64,000 nt of DNA from Candidatus Competibacteraceae bacterium (GTDB lineage Bacteria; Pseudomonadota; Gammaproteobacteria; Competibacterales; Competibacteraceae): positions 186,001-250,000 of the forward strand of contig JADJQQ010000001.1 in NCBI GenBank assembly GCA_016712625.1, given 5' to 3'. The stretch's first letter is position 1. The number at the start of each line of letters is the position of its first letter. Positions 17,362-26,890 of the stretch are shown here, piece by piece. The translations under genes were made by a program, and so were the position numbers. The notes under the pieces are model-generated. The model had not been told where the DNA came from. It searched no databases and saw only the letters and a list, made by a program, of their open reading frames with translations.

Positions 17362-18293
17362 AGTACTTGATCACCCATCGCAGTCAATATAAATACAGCA
17401 GTGGGGTCGCGCTCTGTCATAACGAGGCGCGCCTGTTGCCGCGACAAACGCCATGGCAGCTTTGCCAACCGAGCCGCATCAGCATCAAGCCGCGTCCGGC
17501 GCTCTCGTTGGAACGGGACGACTTCTTTGGCAACCGGGTGTTGTACTTCGCGATTCAGGACATCCACCAGCAGATGGAAGTGAAAGTGGTCACGGAAGTG
17601 ACCGTGTTGAAGCAGCGGCAATTTAGCCCTGACAGTCCTTCGATGCCTTGGGAACAGGCGCGGCGGATGTTACAGGAAACACCGGAGCCAGAGATCATCG
17701 AAGCCCGTTTGTTCAAGCTGGAATCGCGGTTTATCGGTCTCGATCCAACTTATCTGGCGTACGCCAAACCCAGCTTTCCACCCGACCGACCCCTGTTGGA
17801 AGGCGTCGTGGAGTTAAACCGGCGGATTTATCAAGAATTCACTTACGATCCGCATTTCACCACCATCGCCACCCCGCTCAAAGAAGTTCTGAGCGAAAAA
17901 CGCGGTGTTTGCCAAGATTTTGCCCATCTGATGATTGCTTGTCTGCGTGGCTTGGGGTTGGCGGCCCGTTACGTTAGCGGTTATTTGGAAACGCTGCCCC
18001 CGCCAGGGCAGCCGAGGCTGGTCGGGGCCGACGCATCACACGCCTGGCTGGCTGTTTACCTCCCCGGCGAAGGCTGGGCCGAGTTCGACCCGACTAACAA
18101 TTGTATGCCACAAGACCGGCACATTACGCTGGCCTGGGGGCGAGACTACGGCGATGTCGCGCCCTTGACAGGCGTCATGAGCGGCGGCGGCTCCCACACA
18201 CTGGAGGTCTCGGTCGATGTGGCGCCGCAGCCCGCGGCGGTAGCCGAACCCGCAACGACTCGCCGCGATCAAGAGCAACCGCTTAGCCGCTAA
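17358..18293 (+). CDS. Transglutaminase-like cysteine peptidase family protein
   Basis: 311 residues with the bacterial transglutaminase N-terminal beta domain, then the catalytic core. The triad is Cys in KRGVCQDFAHLM, His in GADASHAWLAVY and Asp in WAEFDPTNN. No signal peptide, so cytoplasmic. It starts with GTG inside the TGA of the ATP-grasp gene (GTGA at 17358-17361), so both are translationally coupled. By analogy with the widespread ATP-grasp/alpha-E/transglutaminase clusters it may cleave or cross-link the peptide made by its partner. The C-terminal 30 residues are low-complexity and Ala/Pro-rich. Confidence 0.92.
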   Translation: MKYLITHRSQYKYSSGVALCHNEARLLPRQTPWQLCQPSRISIKPRPALSLERDDFFGNRVLYFAIQDIHQQMEVKVVTEVTVLKQRQFSPDSPSMPWEQARRMLQETPEPEIIEARLFKLESRFIGLDPTYLAYAKPSFPPDRPLLEGVVELNRRIYQEFTYDPHFTTIATPLKEVLSEKRGVCQDFAHLMIACLRGLGLAARYVSGYLETLPPPGQPRLVGADASHAWLAVYLPGEGWAEFDPTNNCMPQDRHITLAWGRDYGDVAPLTGVMSGGGSHTLEVSVDVAPQPAAVAEPATTRRDQEQPLSR

Positions 18294-18308
18294 GCGCTAG
18301 CCAGCTAT

Positions 18309-18746
18309 TCAAATCCGCACCGCCAGCACATCGCACGGCGCGCCGTGCAGCACGGCGTTTGCGGTCGAACCCAACAGCAGCGCCAGTCCGTGACGACCAT
18401 GACTGCCGACCACAATCAAATCCGCCTTATGCTCCTTGGCCGCGCCGAGAATCCCTTCCTTCATCGAAGGGGCGTTGACCACCCATAATTCCGCATTCTC
18501 TATTCCGAGTTTTTGCGCCAGCTCCCCCAAAGCCACTCTGGACTCTCGAAACAGAGTCTCGTCCGGCAGCTCCGGCAACACCGGCAGCAATTCATAGCCG
18601 CCACCCAAGCTGATGTTGATATTCTCGACCACATGAATCAGGCTGAGCCGCGCCTCATGTTTCTGGGCCACTTCCCTAGCGCGTTCGCCGACCTTTAGCG
18701 CCTCGTCTGAAAAATCGGCCGCAAACAGAACGTGTTGATAGCTCAT
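18309..18746 (-). CDS. Universal stress protein UspA family
   Basis: 145-residue single Usp domain, cytoplasmic. The ATP-binding signature G-x2-G-x9-G-(S/T) is present in VGSHGRHGLALLLGSTANAV, which suggests an ATP-binding subtype. N-terminus YQHVLFAADFSDEALKV is typical. It converges with the transglutaminase gene (15 bp between stops) and stands alone on its strand. Confidence 0.93.
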   Translation of the reverse strand: MSYQHVLFAADFSDEALKVGERAREVAQKHEARLSLIHVVENINISLGGGYELLPVLPELPDETLFRESRVALGELAQKLGIENAELWVVNAPSMKEGILGAAKEHKADLIVVGSHGRHGLALLLGSTANAVLHGAPCDVLAVRI

Positions 18747-18859
18747 GTTAGGCCCTCCAAAAGGTTCAACGCTAACGATAAATATTCTATCGCATCAGCG
18801 GCATTCAGCAGACCTGATTGCGCCATTTCCAAACCGCTCGGCTTGAGGATTTTCCAGAT

Positions 18860-19660
18860 CTAGCCCAGCAGCAATTTAATACCGATGATCGCCAAGAATA
18901 TAGCGAACACCTTTTTCAACATCTCGGTCGGTAAGCTGTGCGCAAACTTGGCGCCCAGCGGCGCGAACAGCATGCTAATAACAGCGACCCCCGCAAACGC
19001 GGGGCCATAAACATAACCGAGGCTCCAATCCGGCCGATTGGGCGCGTTCAGGCCCGTGACGATAAAGCCGATGGAGCCGGCCAGCGCAATCGGCAATCCG
19101 CAGGCGGCCGAGGTCGCCACCGCTTGGCGAATCGCGATGTTACACCAGCTCAAAAAGGGTACGGTCAACGAACCGCCGCCGATACCAACGATGGCGGACA
19201 CTGCGCCGACCACGCCGCCGACCCCCAACATGCCAGCGGTCCCCGGCAGATTGCGGTGCGGCGCTGGCTTGGCGCCAAAGCCCATTTGCGCTGACATAAG
19301 CAGAACGAACACAGCGAACACCTTTTGGAGGGCGACGCTGGATAAGACGTCCGCGACCGCCGCCCCCAGCCAGGCCCCAAGCACGATGCCAGGCGTCAAC
19401 CGCCAAAAGGTCGGCCACAACACCGCGCCTCGCCGATGGTGGGCGCGCACCGAAGAGATGGATGTGACCACGATGGTTGCTAGCGAAGTACCGATGGCCA
19501 AGTGCATGATGATGGCCTCATTCATGGACTGGCTTCGAAAAATCCAGGCCAGCACCGGCACGATGATCAGTCCGCCGCCCACGCCGAGCAGTCCGGCCAT
19601 GACGCCAGCGAAAGCCCCCAAGGCCAAATACAACAACAGAGTCGGTAAAATGAGTTCCAA
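18860..19660 (-). CDS. TauE/SafE family sulfite/organosulfonate-type permease
   Basis: Inner-membrane protein with about eight hydrophobic segments and the family repeats GLLGVGGGLIIVPVL near the start and IVGIGGGSLTVPFLSW in the middle. Exports sulfite, sulfoacetate or related anions in studied members; substrate here unknown. The open frame extends to 19756, but the first 32 residues (rich in His, Pro, Gln) do not look like the family. TTG 19660, with GAGG at 19672-19675, gives MELILPTLLLYLALGAFAG and 266 residues, the usual length. An ATG at 19732 is the main alternative. Confidence 0.88.
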   Translation of the reverse strand: MELILPTLLLYLALGAFAGVMAGLLGVGGGLIIVPVLAWIFRSQSMNEAIIMHLAIGTSLATIVVTSISSVRAHHRRGAVLWPTFWRLTPGIVLGAWLGAAVADVLSSVALQKVFAVFVLLMSAQMGFGAKPAPHRNLPGTAGMLGVGGVVGAVSAIVGIGGGSLTVPFLSWCNIAIRQAVATSAACGLPIALAGSIGFIVTGLNAPNRPDWSLGYVYGPAFAGVAVISMLFAPLGAKFAHSLPTEMLKKVFAIFLAIIGIKLLLG

Positions 19661-19866
19661 GATCAGCTTATCCTCATTTTGTTGTGGTTGCCGGGCAGAA
19701 GCGCACGGGCGATGTATGGTAAATTTCATCATTGACACCGCCGGATGCGATGGCATGAAGCGGTATTGTAAAGGTGGATTAGCGGGTATGTCCCCATCCC
19801 GATCACCGATTCCGTGGCGTCCGTTCGCCCGGGGCGAAATAAGACCAGCGAGGAGCAGGCAAGAGC

Positions 19867-20811
19867 ATGAAAATTCAAAAAATCTGCGTGTTGGGTGGCA
19901 CGGGTTTCGTTGGCCGTCATTTGGTCACGCGGCTGGCTAACCGGGGATATGCAATCAGAGTCTTGACGCGCCACCCGCAGCGCCACCGGGCCATCGGCGT
20001 GTTGCCGGACGCGGAATTGATCGGGGCGGATATCCACGATCCCACCGCCCTGCTGGAAAACCTTTCCGGTTGCGATGCCGTGATCAATCTGGTGGGCGTC
20101 TTGCATGAGTATCCCGGCCAAGGTTTTCGCAGCGTCCATGCCGAACTGCCCGCTAAGGTCGTGGAAGCGTGCCGGGCCGCTGGAATCAAACGCTTGCTGC
20201 ACATGAGCGCCTTACACGCCGATGCCGCCAAAGGCCCCAGCCAGTATTTATTCACCAAGGGCGAAGGCGAACAGTTGGTGATGCAGGCGCCGGATTTAGC
20301 AGTCACTTGTTTCAAACCGTCGATCATTTTTGCGCCCGACGACAATTTCTATAATCAGTTTGCCGATATGCTTAAAAGTCTTCCGGTGTTGCCGCTGGCT
20401 TGCCCGAACGCCAAATTCGCGCCGGTTTATGTCGGTGATGTGGCCCAGGCTTTCGAGACGGCATTGGAAAACGACGCGACTATCGGTAAGCGTTACGAGT
20501 TGTGTGGCCCGCGCGTCTACACCTTCCGCGAAGTGGTCGAAGATATTGCCCGCATGCTGGGCTTGAAACGGACGGTGATCGGCTTGCCGGACGGGCTGGC
20601 GCGCTTGCAAGCCAAGGTGCTGGGGTTATTTAAGATATTTACCACCGACAACTATCTGTCGCTACAAGTAGACAGTGTTTGTACCCAGAATGGCTTCGAG
20701 GAGCTGGGTATTAACCCACACTCGGTCGAAAGCATCATGTCGATGCATTTTGCCGATCAAACGCAACGTCGCCGTTATGACGCTTTACGGAAGGCGGCTA
20801 GCCGAGATTGA
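19867..20811 (+). CDS. NDUFA9-like NAD(P)-binding SDR protein
   Basis: Atypical short-chain dehydrogenase of the complex I NDUFA9 subunit family, 314 residues. The dinucleotide loop is VLGGTGFVGRHLVTRL, then DAVINLVGVLHE and LLHMSALHADAAKGPSQY with a YxxxK-like Tyr/Lys pair (YLFTK). In bacteria these stand-alone proteins are of unclear function; some affect quinone or membrane metabolism. A strong hairpin terminator follows 29 bp after the stop. Single-gene unit between divergent and convergent neighbours. Confidence 0.88.
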   Translation: MKIQKICVLGGTGFVGRHLVTRLANRGYAIRVLTRHPQRHRAIGVLPDAELIGADIHDPTALLENLSGCDAVINLVGVLHEYPGQGFRSVHAELPAKVVEACRAAGIKRLLHMSALHADAAKGPSQYLFTKGEGEQLVMQAPDLAVTCFKPSIIFAPDDNFYNQFADMLKSLPVLPLACPNAKFAPVYVGDVAQAFETALENDATIGKRYELCGPRVYTFREVVEDIARMLGLKRTVIGLPDGLARLQAKVLGLFKIFTTDNYLSLQVDSVCTQNGFEELGINPHSVESIMSMHFADQTQRRRYDALRKAASRD

Positions 20812-20832
20812 AGCCGGCGGGTCACTATTGAT

Positions 20833-20863
20833 GCAAAATCCCGCTTCGGCGGGGTTTATTTTT
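20833..20863. terminator. Bidirectional intrinsic terminator
   Basis: CCCGC-TTCG-GCGGG (20840-20853) is a perfect stem with a UUCG-type tetraloop, followed by TTTATTTTT on the + strand. An AAAA run precedes it, giving TTTT on the - strand. It lies between the converging NDUFA9-like and MFS genes and can serve both. Confidence 0.8.
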
Positions 20864-20878
20864 GCTGGCGCCGACGGC

Positions 20879-22087
20879 TCAGTCAGATTCCTGGCGGCCA
20901 TGCAACACTGACAGCCGATACAACCCAGACAACCCGGCGAATAGCACGATTAGAGCAACCGGGATAATTTCCAGCGAAATTTTACTCGCGAGAACGCCTG
21001 CCAGACCCGGCAAAACCGCCACACCCAAACCGGCCGCCGCCATCTGTATCCCAATAGTATTTGCGGCAAAATACGCTCCGACCCTCTGACTGGTGCCGGA
21101 TACCAGCCCTGGAAAAACCGGAGCAACCGCGAAACCGATCAACGCCACCGCGCCCAGACTAACGGCGTCCGCCGGATTCCACCACAACAACCCCGCTCCC
21201 AGCAACGCGCACGCTAGGCTACCCTGCACCAGCGCATTGACCCCTATACGCTTGGCGTACAAACCGGCCAGAATCCGGCCAACCGTAAAGGTAGCCCAAT
21301 AGCCACCCGCCCATAACCCCGCAACCGCCGACGGAATGCCGCGCGATTCCGTGAGCAGGCTGTAGGCCCATGCGCCAAGCGTCATTTCAGCGCCAGAATA
21401 CAGAAAAAAAAGCAAAGCGCTCAACCACACTTTGGGTTCGCGCAATGTGTTGGTAAGCGGTGTTTTATAATCGGTCAAACGTTTGGGCTTCTGGCTTGCC
21501 GCGGGTTCATCGTGTCGTTCCCACAGCGGTAAGGTCAGCACGAAGCAAGCCACCAATAGCAGTTGAAATCCCCCCACCACGATGTAGCCCGTTCTCCACG
21601 AATCCAGCACGGATAGCGCCAGCGTCATGATGATCGGGCCAAGGGTGACTCCCACGCCGTAGCTGGCGTGCAACCACTGCATGAGTTTTTCATTAAAATG
21701 GGCGGCGACGTAGGTGTTGAGCCCAGCATCGATGGCACCCGCCCCCAAGCCCGCCACGACACCCAGTGAAACCATCATCCACCAAGCCGGCACGAGGGTA
21801 TAGCCAATGAGGCCGATCCCGGTCATCGCGCAACTGGCCGCCAAAACATGGCCGACACCCAGGCGCGCAATCAAATAACCACTGGAAAAACTAGAGATCA
21901 AATAACCGGCCGTAACGGTCAGCAGCAGCGCCCCCATCGCATCCAGCGGAATGGCAAAACTGGCCCTCACCGAAGGCCACGCCACGCCAAGCAAGCCATC
22001 CGGCATCCCCAAGGCGATGAAGGCGACATAAGCCAGAACGATCAAGCCAATCTTCGGATGACCCTTTATCCAAGCCAACAGCCGCAT
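20879..22087 (-). CDS. MFS transporter
   Basis: 402 residues with about twelve hydrophobic segments. Features: LGMPDGLLGVAWPSVRASF in helix 1-2, GYLIARLGVGHVLAASC as the A-loop region, GLGAGAIDAGLNTYVAAHF in helix 4 and a central cytoplasmic loop near residues 195-220. The helix 4 sequence and overall length resemble the fucose-permease/FHS branch of sugar transporters, but the substrate is not determinable. It follows the DUF202 gene by 77 bp. Confidence 0.9.
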   Translation of the reverse strand: MRLLAWIKGHPKIGLIVLAYVAFIALGMPDGLLGVAWPSVRASFAIPLDAMGALLLTVTAGYLISSFSSGYLIARLGVGHVLAASCAMTGIGLIGYTLVPAWWMMVSLGVVAGLGAGAIDAGLNTYVAAHFNEKLMQWLHASYGVGVTLGPIIMTLALSVLDSWRTGYIVVGGFQLLLVACFVLTLPLWERHDEPAASQKPKRLTDYKTPLTNTLREPKVWLSALLFFLYSGAEMTLGAWAYSLLTESRGIPSAVAGLWAGGYWATFTVGRILAGLYAKRIGVNALVQGSLACALLGAGLLWWNPADAVSLGAVALIGFAVAPVFPGLVSGTSQRVGAYFAANTIGIQMAAAGLGVAVLPGLAGVLASKISLEIIPVALIVLFAGLSGLYRLSVLHGRQESD

Positions 22088-22164
22088 GAGTGATTGTCCT
22101 TATTCTTTGCTTTTGATGAGCTGACCGCAGGGGTTCGGAATGCGGCTATAACGCAGCAAGTTTG

Positions 22165-22548
22165 TCAGCGTGACGTAACCCAGAGATAGCCGGATAGCAC
22201 AAAGCCCAGCGCGGCCACCAGCAAGGATAAGACAACGGCGATTTTTCGAGAGTAGGCAGGCGGCAAATCGGGCGGTGAGAGCGTCGCCACAAAGCGCTGG
22301 TGCTGAATGGCGGCGATTAAGATTGTGGCCGCGCCGACGAGGACAAATAAAATCCCTAAAACCGCGGACAACGGCGACGATCCGCTGATTGGAGACAGAT
22401 GCGGTTGCAGCGATAGCAAGCGCACGAACAGGCCAAAACGGGCAATCACAAAACCAATGGCGATGATGGTCAGGCCGGTGCGCACCCAAGCGAGGAGTGT
22501 GCGTTCAGAAGCGAAAAAAACGCGCGGATCGGAATCTGAAATCGCCAT
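22165..22548 (-). CDS. DUF202 (YidH-like) small membrane protein
   Basis: 127 residues, three transmembrane helices. N-terminal signature FFASERTLLAWVRTGLTII is diagnostic of DUF202, followed by a TM hairpin (LGILFVLVGAATILIAAI and VVLSLLVAALGFVLSGYLW). Function unknown. It starts 11 bp after the D-cysteine desulfhydrase-like gene ends, so the two may be cotranscribed. Confidence 0.92.
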   Translation of the reverse strand: MAISDSDPRVFFASERTLLAWVRTGLTIIAIGFVIARFGLFVRLLSLQPHLSPISGSSPLSAVLGILFVLVGAATILIAAIQHQRFVATLSPPDLPPAYSRKIAVVLSLLVAALGFVLSGYLWVTSR

Positions 22549-22559
22549 GGTGTATTGGC

Positions 22560-23594
22560 CTAATTGCCACGAGCGGCCGTCGAGTAGTTCGCTGGCAACC
22601 TAGCATTAGCGCTAAAGTCTATTTTTTCTGAATAAGCAAATAAAGCGGGAACACCACCCGTATGCCAAAATAGCGCTGTATCCTTTTTATCGATAACGCC
22701 CATATGTATTAAATCTATCAATCCGCCCATTGCCCGTCCTGTATAAACCGGGTCCAACAGGATGCCTTCTGTTTGTGCAACTAGTGATATAGCTTCAGTT
22801 TCCAGTTTCCCAATGACGCCGTATCCTTCACCAATATAATTGGAATTCAGTATTAGGTCTTGTTCGGAAAAGCAGTCACTGACGCCCATCATTCTAGCGG
22901 TGCGATTGGCAAGATCAATTATATGTTGGCCAAATGGCGCTTCGCCGGTTTCATCTTTATCGATATTGATACCGATCAATTGAAAATTTTTATTTAGAAG
23001 TTTTTTTCCAACCATAAGCCCGGCTTGAGTACCGCCAGAACTGGAGGCAAACACAACGTGAGAAAATTGCTCAACTTTCATTTGGGATTCTAGTTCTTTC
23101 AGTGCCTCAACAAACCCTAGCGCACCAAGTTGATTGGAACCTCCATACGGCACAATATAAGGTTTTTTACCTGATACTTTCAATTGCTCGAAGATTTTTG
23201 GTATATCTTCACCTTTACGATGATTGCCCGACCAATGAATATGGCAACCTAAAATTTTATCCAGCAGCAGGTTACCTTGGGCTTGATCCGGTTCCTCACC
23301 ACCTAAAACCAAATGACATTCCATACCCAAATAAGCGGCGGCGGCCGCTGTCTGCCGACAATGATTGGATTGCGCCGCTCCCGCCGTAATCACGGTATCG
23401 CATCCCTGGATTACAGCATCTCCAAGAAGATATTCAAGTTTCCTGGTTTTATTACCTCCCAGGGCAAGGCCGGTCATATCATCGCGTTTTATGAATATTT
23501 TCGGCCCACCAAGCGCTCGGCCAAGACGAGATAGCTCGACCAGAGGGGTTGGAAAGAAACCAAGGGATTTTTTTGGAAAATTGCTCATATACAT
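22560..23594 (-). CDS. dcyD: D-cysteine desulfhydrase / ACC deaminase family PLP enzyme
   Basis: 344-residue fold-type II PLP enzyme. The Schiff-base Lys is in LALGGNKTRKLEYLL; the phosphate-binding region includes TAGAAQSNHCRQTAAAAA, and SSSGGTQAGLMVGKKL is the second glycine-rich loop. Closest in pattern to D-cysteine desulfhydrase (D-cysteine to pyruvate, sulfide and ammonia); true ACC deaminase is the alternative. The gene is visibly more AT-rich than its neighbours (for example the runs near 22980-23240), which hints at recent acquisition. It sits 56 bp downstream of uvrA on the same strand. Confidence 0.85.
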   Translation of the reverse strand: MYMSNFPKKSLGFFPTPLVELSRLGRALGGPKIFIKRDDMTGLALGGNKTRKLEYLLGDAVIQGCDTVITAGAAQSNHCRQTAAAAAYLGMECHLVLGGEEPDQAQGNLLLDKILGCHIHWSGNHRKGEDIPKIFEQLKVSGKKPYIVPYGGSNQLGALGFVEALKELESQMKVEQFSHVVFASSSGGTQAGLMVGKKLLNKNFQLIGINIDKDETGEAPFGQHIIDLANRTARMMGVSDCFSEQDLILNSNYIGEGYGVIGKLETEAISLVAQTEGILLDPVYTGRAMGGLIDLIHMGVIDKKDTALFWHTGGVPALFAYSEKIDFSANARLPANYSTAARGN

Positions 23595-23650
23595 TTTTTA
23601 TATTGATGGGTTAATAAGTTAACATTCTACTCAGCGATCATGATAACAAT

Positions 23651-26476
23651 CTACCGTTCCAACACAGGCGCTAAAAACCGCCCCGTATGGCTTTCTGAAT
23701 GACAGACGATTTCTTCCGGCGTACCCACGACCACAACTTCCCCACCGCCGCCGCCGCCTTCCGGCCCCAGATCGATAATCCAATCGGCGGTTTTGATCAC
23801 ATCCAGATTATGTTCGATCACAACTATGGTGTTACCGCGATCTCGCAACTCATGAAGCACTTTCAACAATTGCTCAATGTCATGGAAATGCAGGCCGGTG
23901 GTCGGCTCGTCCAGAATGTAAAGCGTCTGGCCGGTGTCGCGTTTGGACAATTCGCGCGCCAATTTCACCCGTTGCGCTTCACCTCCCGATAGCGTGGTGG
24001 CGTTCTGGCCGAGCCTGATGTAACTCAAGCCGACATCGGTGAGCGTTTGCAGCTTGCGCGCCACCACCGGCACCGCCTGATAAAACGCCAGCGCATCCTC
24101 GACCGTCATTTCCAGTACTTCGTGAATGTTGCGACCCTTGTAGCGAATATCCAGCGTTTCCCGGTTATAGCGCTGACCCTTGCACACATCACACGGGACG
24201 TAAATATCTGGCAGAAAATGCATCGCCACCTGAATCACGCCATCACCCTGACAGGCTTCACACCGCCCGCCCTTGACGTTGAAGCTGAACCGGCCGGGTT
24301 GATAGCCGCGCGAGCGCGATTCTGGCACGCCGGAAAACAATTCGCGGATGGGCGTGAACAGCCCGGTATAAGTGGCCGGGTTAGAGCGCGGCGTGCGGCC
24401 AATCGGACTTTGGTCGATGTTGACGACTTTATCCAACTGCTCTAAGCCCAATAAGTCGCGGCAGGGCGCGGGCGATTCGTTGGCGTTGTTCAAATCGCGG
24501 GCGGCATAACGGTACAGCGTATCGTTGATCAGCGTTGATTTGCCGGAACCGGAGACGCCGGTAATGCAGGTCAGCAGCCCCAACGGAATAGCCACTGACA
24601 GATTTTTCAGATTGTTACCGCTGGCGGCGACGATTCGCAGTTGCTTTTCAGGATTGACCGGCGTGCGTTTTTCCGGCAGCGCAATCCGCCGTTGACCGCC
24701 AAGATACGCGCCGGTGAGCGATTCAGAATGGGCGATGATCTGCGCCGGCGTACCCTGCGCCACCACCCGACCGCCGTGAACACCCGCGCCTGGTCCCATG
24801 TCCACCACCTGGTCGGCGGTGCGAATCGCCTCCTCGTCGTGCTCGACCACGATCACCGTGTTACCTAAATCGCGTAACCGCAACAGACTGGCCAGCAACC
24901 GGGCATTGTCACGCTGATGGAGGCCGATGGACGGCTCATCCAGCACGTACATCACGCCGACGAGCCCCGCGCCAATTTGCGAAGCCAGCCGAATCCGCTG
25001 CGCTTCACCGCCAGACAGGGTATCGGCGCTACGCTCCAGCGTCAGATAATCCAACCCGACGTTGACCAGAAAATTCAGCCGCTCACTGATTTCCTTGACG
25101 ATCTTGACCGCGATTTCACCGCGGCGGCCCGGCAAACTCAGTTGTGCGAAAAACTCACGCGCCATGCCGATGGGCAACGCCACGATCTCTGGCACATTGC
25201 GCCCAGCCACGAACACATGGCGCGCGGATCGGGTCAGCCGGGCGCCCTGACAGGTCGGGCAGGGTTGGCTGCTCAGATATTTGGCCAGATCGTCGCGCAC
25301 CTGATTCGATTCGGTTTCCCGGTAGCGGCGCTGCATGTTGGGAATCACGCCCTCAAACGGATGGCGGCGGCGATAGCTTTCTCCCCGACTATTCTGATAA
25401 TCGAAATCAATGGCCTCGTTGCCGCTGCCGTACAAAATTAGCGCCCGAATTGACTCCGGCAATTCCTGAAATGGGATATCCACTTCGAAATTAAAATGGC
25501 GAGCCAACGATTTTATCAATTGAAAATAATAGAAATTCTCACGATCCCAGCCCCGCACCGCGCCGCGCGCCAAACTCAAATGCGGATGCGCCACCACCCG
25601 TTCCGGGTCGAAATATTGCTTGACCCCTAGCCCATCACATTCGCCGCACGCGCCGACCGGATTATTGAACGAGAACAGCCGTGGCTCCAGCTCGCTCAGG
25701 CTATAACCACAGATCGGGCAGGAAAATCCGGCGGAAAACAGCAGATCATCCCGTGGCGGCTCGTCCAGAAAACTGATTCGGGCAATGCCATTAGCCAGTT
25801 TCAACGCAGTCTCGAACGATTCCGCCAGCCGTAAACCCAGATCGTCGCGTACCTTGAAACGATCCACCACCACCTCGATAGTGTGCTTGCGGCGCAAATC
25901 CAGCGGCGGCGGGCTGTCCAACTCCACCACTTCGCCATCAATGCGGGCGCGCACGAACCCTTGAGCTTGTAATTCCCGCAACAGCTTCACATGCTCGCCC
26001 TTGCGCTCCTTCACCACCGGAGCCAGCAGCATCAGCCGGGCATCTTCAGCCAAGGCCAGCACGTGATCGACCATCTGGCCGACGGTCTGGGCGTCCAGGT
26101 CAATGCCGTGATCGGGGCAACGGGGAATACCGACCCGCGCGTACAGCAACCGCAAATAGTCGTAAATCTCGGTGATGGTGCCGACCGTGGAACGCGGATT
26201 GTGCGAGGTCGATTTCTGTTCGATGGAGATCGCCGGCGACAGTCCTTCGATATGATCCACGTCGGGCTTTTCCATCAGCGACAGGAATTGCCGGGCGTAG
26301 GCGGACAGCGATTCAACGTAGCGACGTTGGCCTTCGGCGTACAACGTGTCGAACGCCAGCGAGGACTTGCCAGAGCCGGACAGGCCAGTAATGACGATGA
26401 GCCGGTCACGCGGCAAGTCGAGGTCGATATTTTGCAAATTATGGGTGCGAGCGCCGCGTATCTTGATGGTGTCCAT
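23651..26476 (-). CDS. uvrA: UvrABC excinuclease subunit A
   Basis: DNA damage recognition ATPase of nucleotide excision repair. 941 residues, normal length. Two ABC modules: Walker A loops GLSGSGKSSLAFDTLY (near residue 31) and GVSGSGKSTLIN (near 640); ABC signatures DTLSGGEAQRIRLA and TTLSGGEAQRVKLA; zinc modules CPICG and CEACQGDG with CDVCKG. No clear CTG-N10-CAG SOS box was seen upstream. In pseudomonads and relatives uvrA is next to a divergent MFS gene and ssb; here those are 12 kb away. Confidence 0.98.
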   Translation of the reverse strand: MDTIKIRGARTHNLQNIDLDLPRDRLIVITGLSGSGKSSLAFDTLYAEGQRRYVESLSAYARQFLSLMEKPDVDHIEGLSPAISIEQKSTSHNPRSTVGTITEIYDYLRLLYARVGIPRCPDHGIDLDAQTVGQMVDHVLALAEDARLMLLAPVVKERKGEHVKLLRELQAQGFVRARIDGEVVELDSPPPLDLRRKHTIEVVVDRFKVRDDLGLRLAESFETALKLANGIARISFLDEPPRDDLLFSAGFSCPICGYSLSELEPRLFSFNNPVGACGECDGLGVKQYFDPERVVAHPHLSLARGAVRGWDRENFYYFQLIKSLARHFNFEVDIPFQELPESIRALILYGSGNEAIDFDYQNSRGESYRRRHPFEGVIPNMQRRYRETESNQVRDDLAKYLSSQPCPTCQGARLTRSARHVFVAGRNVPEIVALPIGMAREFFAQLSLPGRRGEIAVKIVKEISERLNFLVNVGLDYLTLERSADTLSGGEAQRIRLASQIGAGLVGVMYVLDEPSIGLHQRDNARLLASLLRLRDLGNTVIVVEHDEEAIRTADQVVDMGPGAGVHGGRVVAQGTPAQIIAHSESLTGAYLGGQRRIALPEKRTPVNPEKQLRIVAASGNNLKNLSVAIPLGLLTCITGVSGSGKSTLINDTLYRYAARDLNNANESPAPCRDLLGLEQLDKVVNIDQSPIGRTPRSNPATYTGLFTPIRELFSGVPESRSRGYQPGRFSFNVKGGRCEACQGDGVIQVAMHFLPDIYVPCDVCKGQRYNRETLDIRYKGRNIHEVLEMTVEDALAFYQAVPVVARKLQTLTDVGLSYIRLGQNATTLSGGEAQRVKLARELSKRDTGQTLYILDEPTTGLHFHDIEQLLKVLHELRDRGNTIVVIEHNLDVIKTADWIIDLGPEGGGGGGEVVVVGTPEEIVCHSESHTGRFLAPVLER

Positions 26477-26586
26477 ACGGAAAACCGGGAGTAGTTGGAT
26501 TTAAAGCTCGCCATGATAGCGCTCAATCGGCTAAAGACGTTTGTCATCTCACGCCATTTAGAAAAACAGCGCTGTAACCTTGATCT

Positions 26587-26830
26587 GGCGGATCGCTCTG
26601 ATTAGGTTGCCACCGGAATCGGCCTTGATCCTGCTGAAGGCTGGTTACGCCGGTTGCGAATTCGGTGATGCCGCGCGCTGTCGATCAGCAACGGCGATAT
26701 CAGCATTCTGTTCTCCAGCCCGATCTCCATCGGGTTATGGATCGTCGCCATCGCCATGCTGGTCGGCCCCCGCGTCTTCAGAGTCCTGGAGAAACGCCGC
26801 GAAACCACCCACACCCCGCCGAGCGCCTAA
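26587..26830 (+). pseudogene. Decayed 3' end of a TctA-type tricarboxylate transporter permease
   Basis: From 26669 to the TAA at 26828-26830 one frame reads CRALSISNGDISILFSS then PISIGLWIVAIAML, the characteristic C-terminal end of TctA (ALSISxGD...F.PIS followed by a last transmembrane helix). Upstream of 26669 that frame has a TGA. Related residues continue in a different frame (PPESALILLKAGYAG, near 26610-26655), where TctA has the PPAPLIL...LG segment. The rest of the gene and its TctB/TctC partners are absent, so this is a relic. Confidence 0.6.
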
Positions 26831-26890
26831 ACCCGCCAGCGCATGATGCTTGTTGTATTGATTGCCCTCACGGGGATTAGGATCACCCGA

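Noticed and set aside
26477..26580. SOS (LexA) box upstream of uvrA
   Set aside because: Looked for CTG-N10-CAG by eye here and before ssb; none seen. Other LexA variants cannot be excluded.
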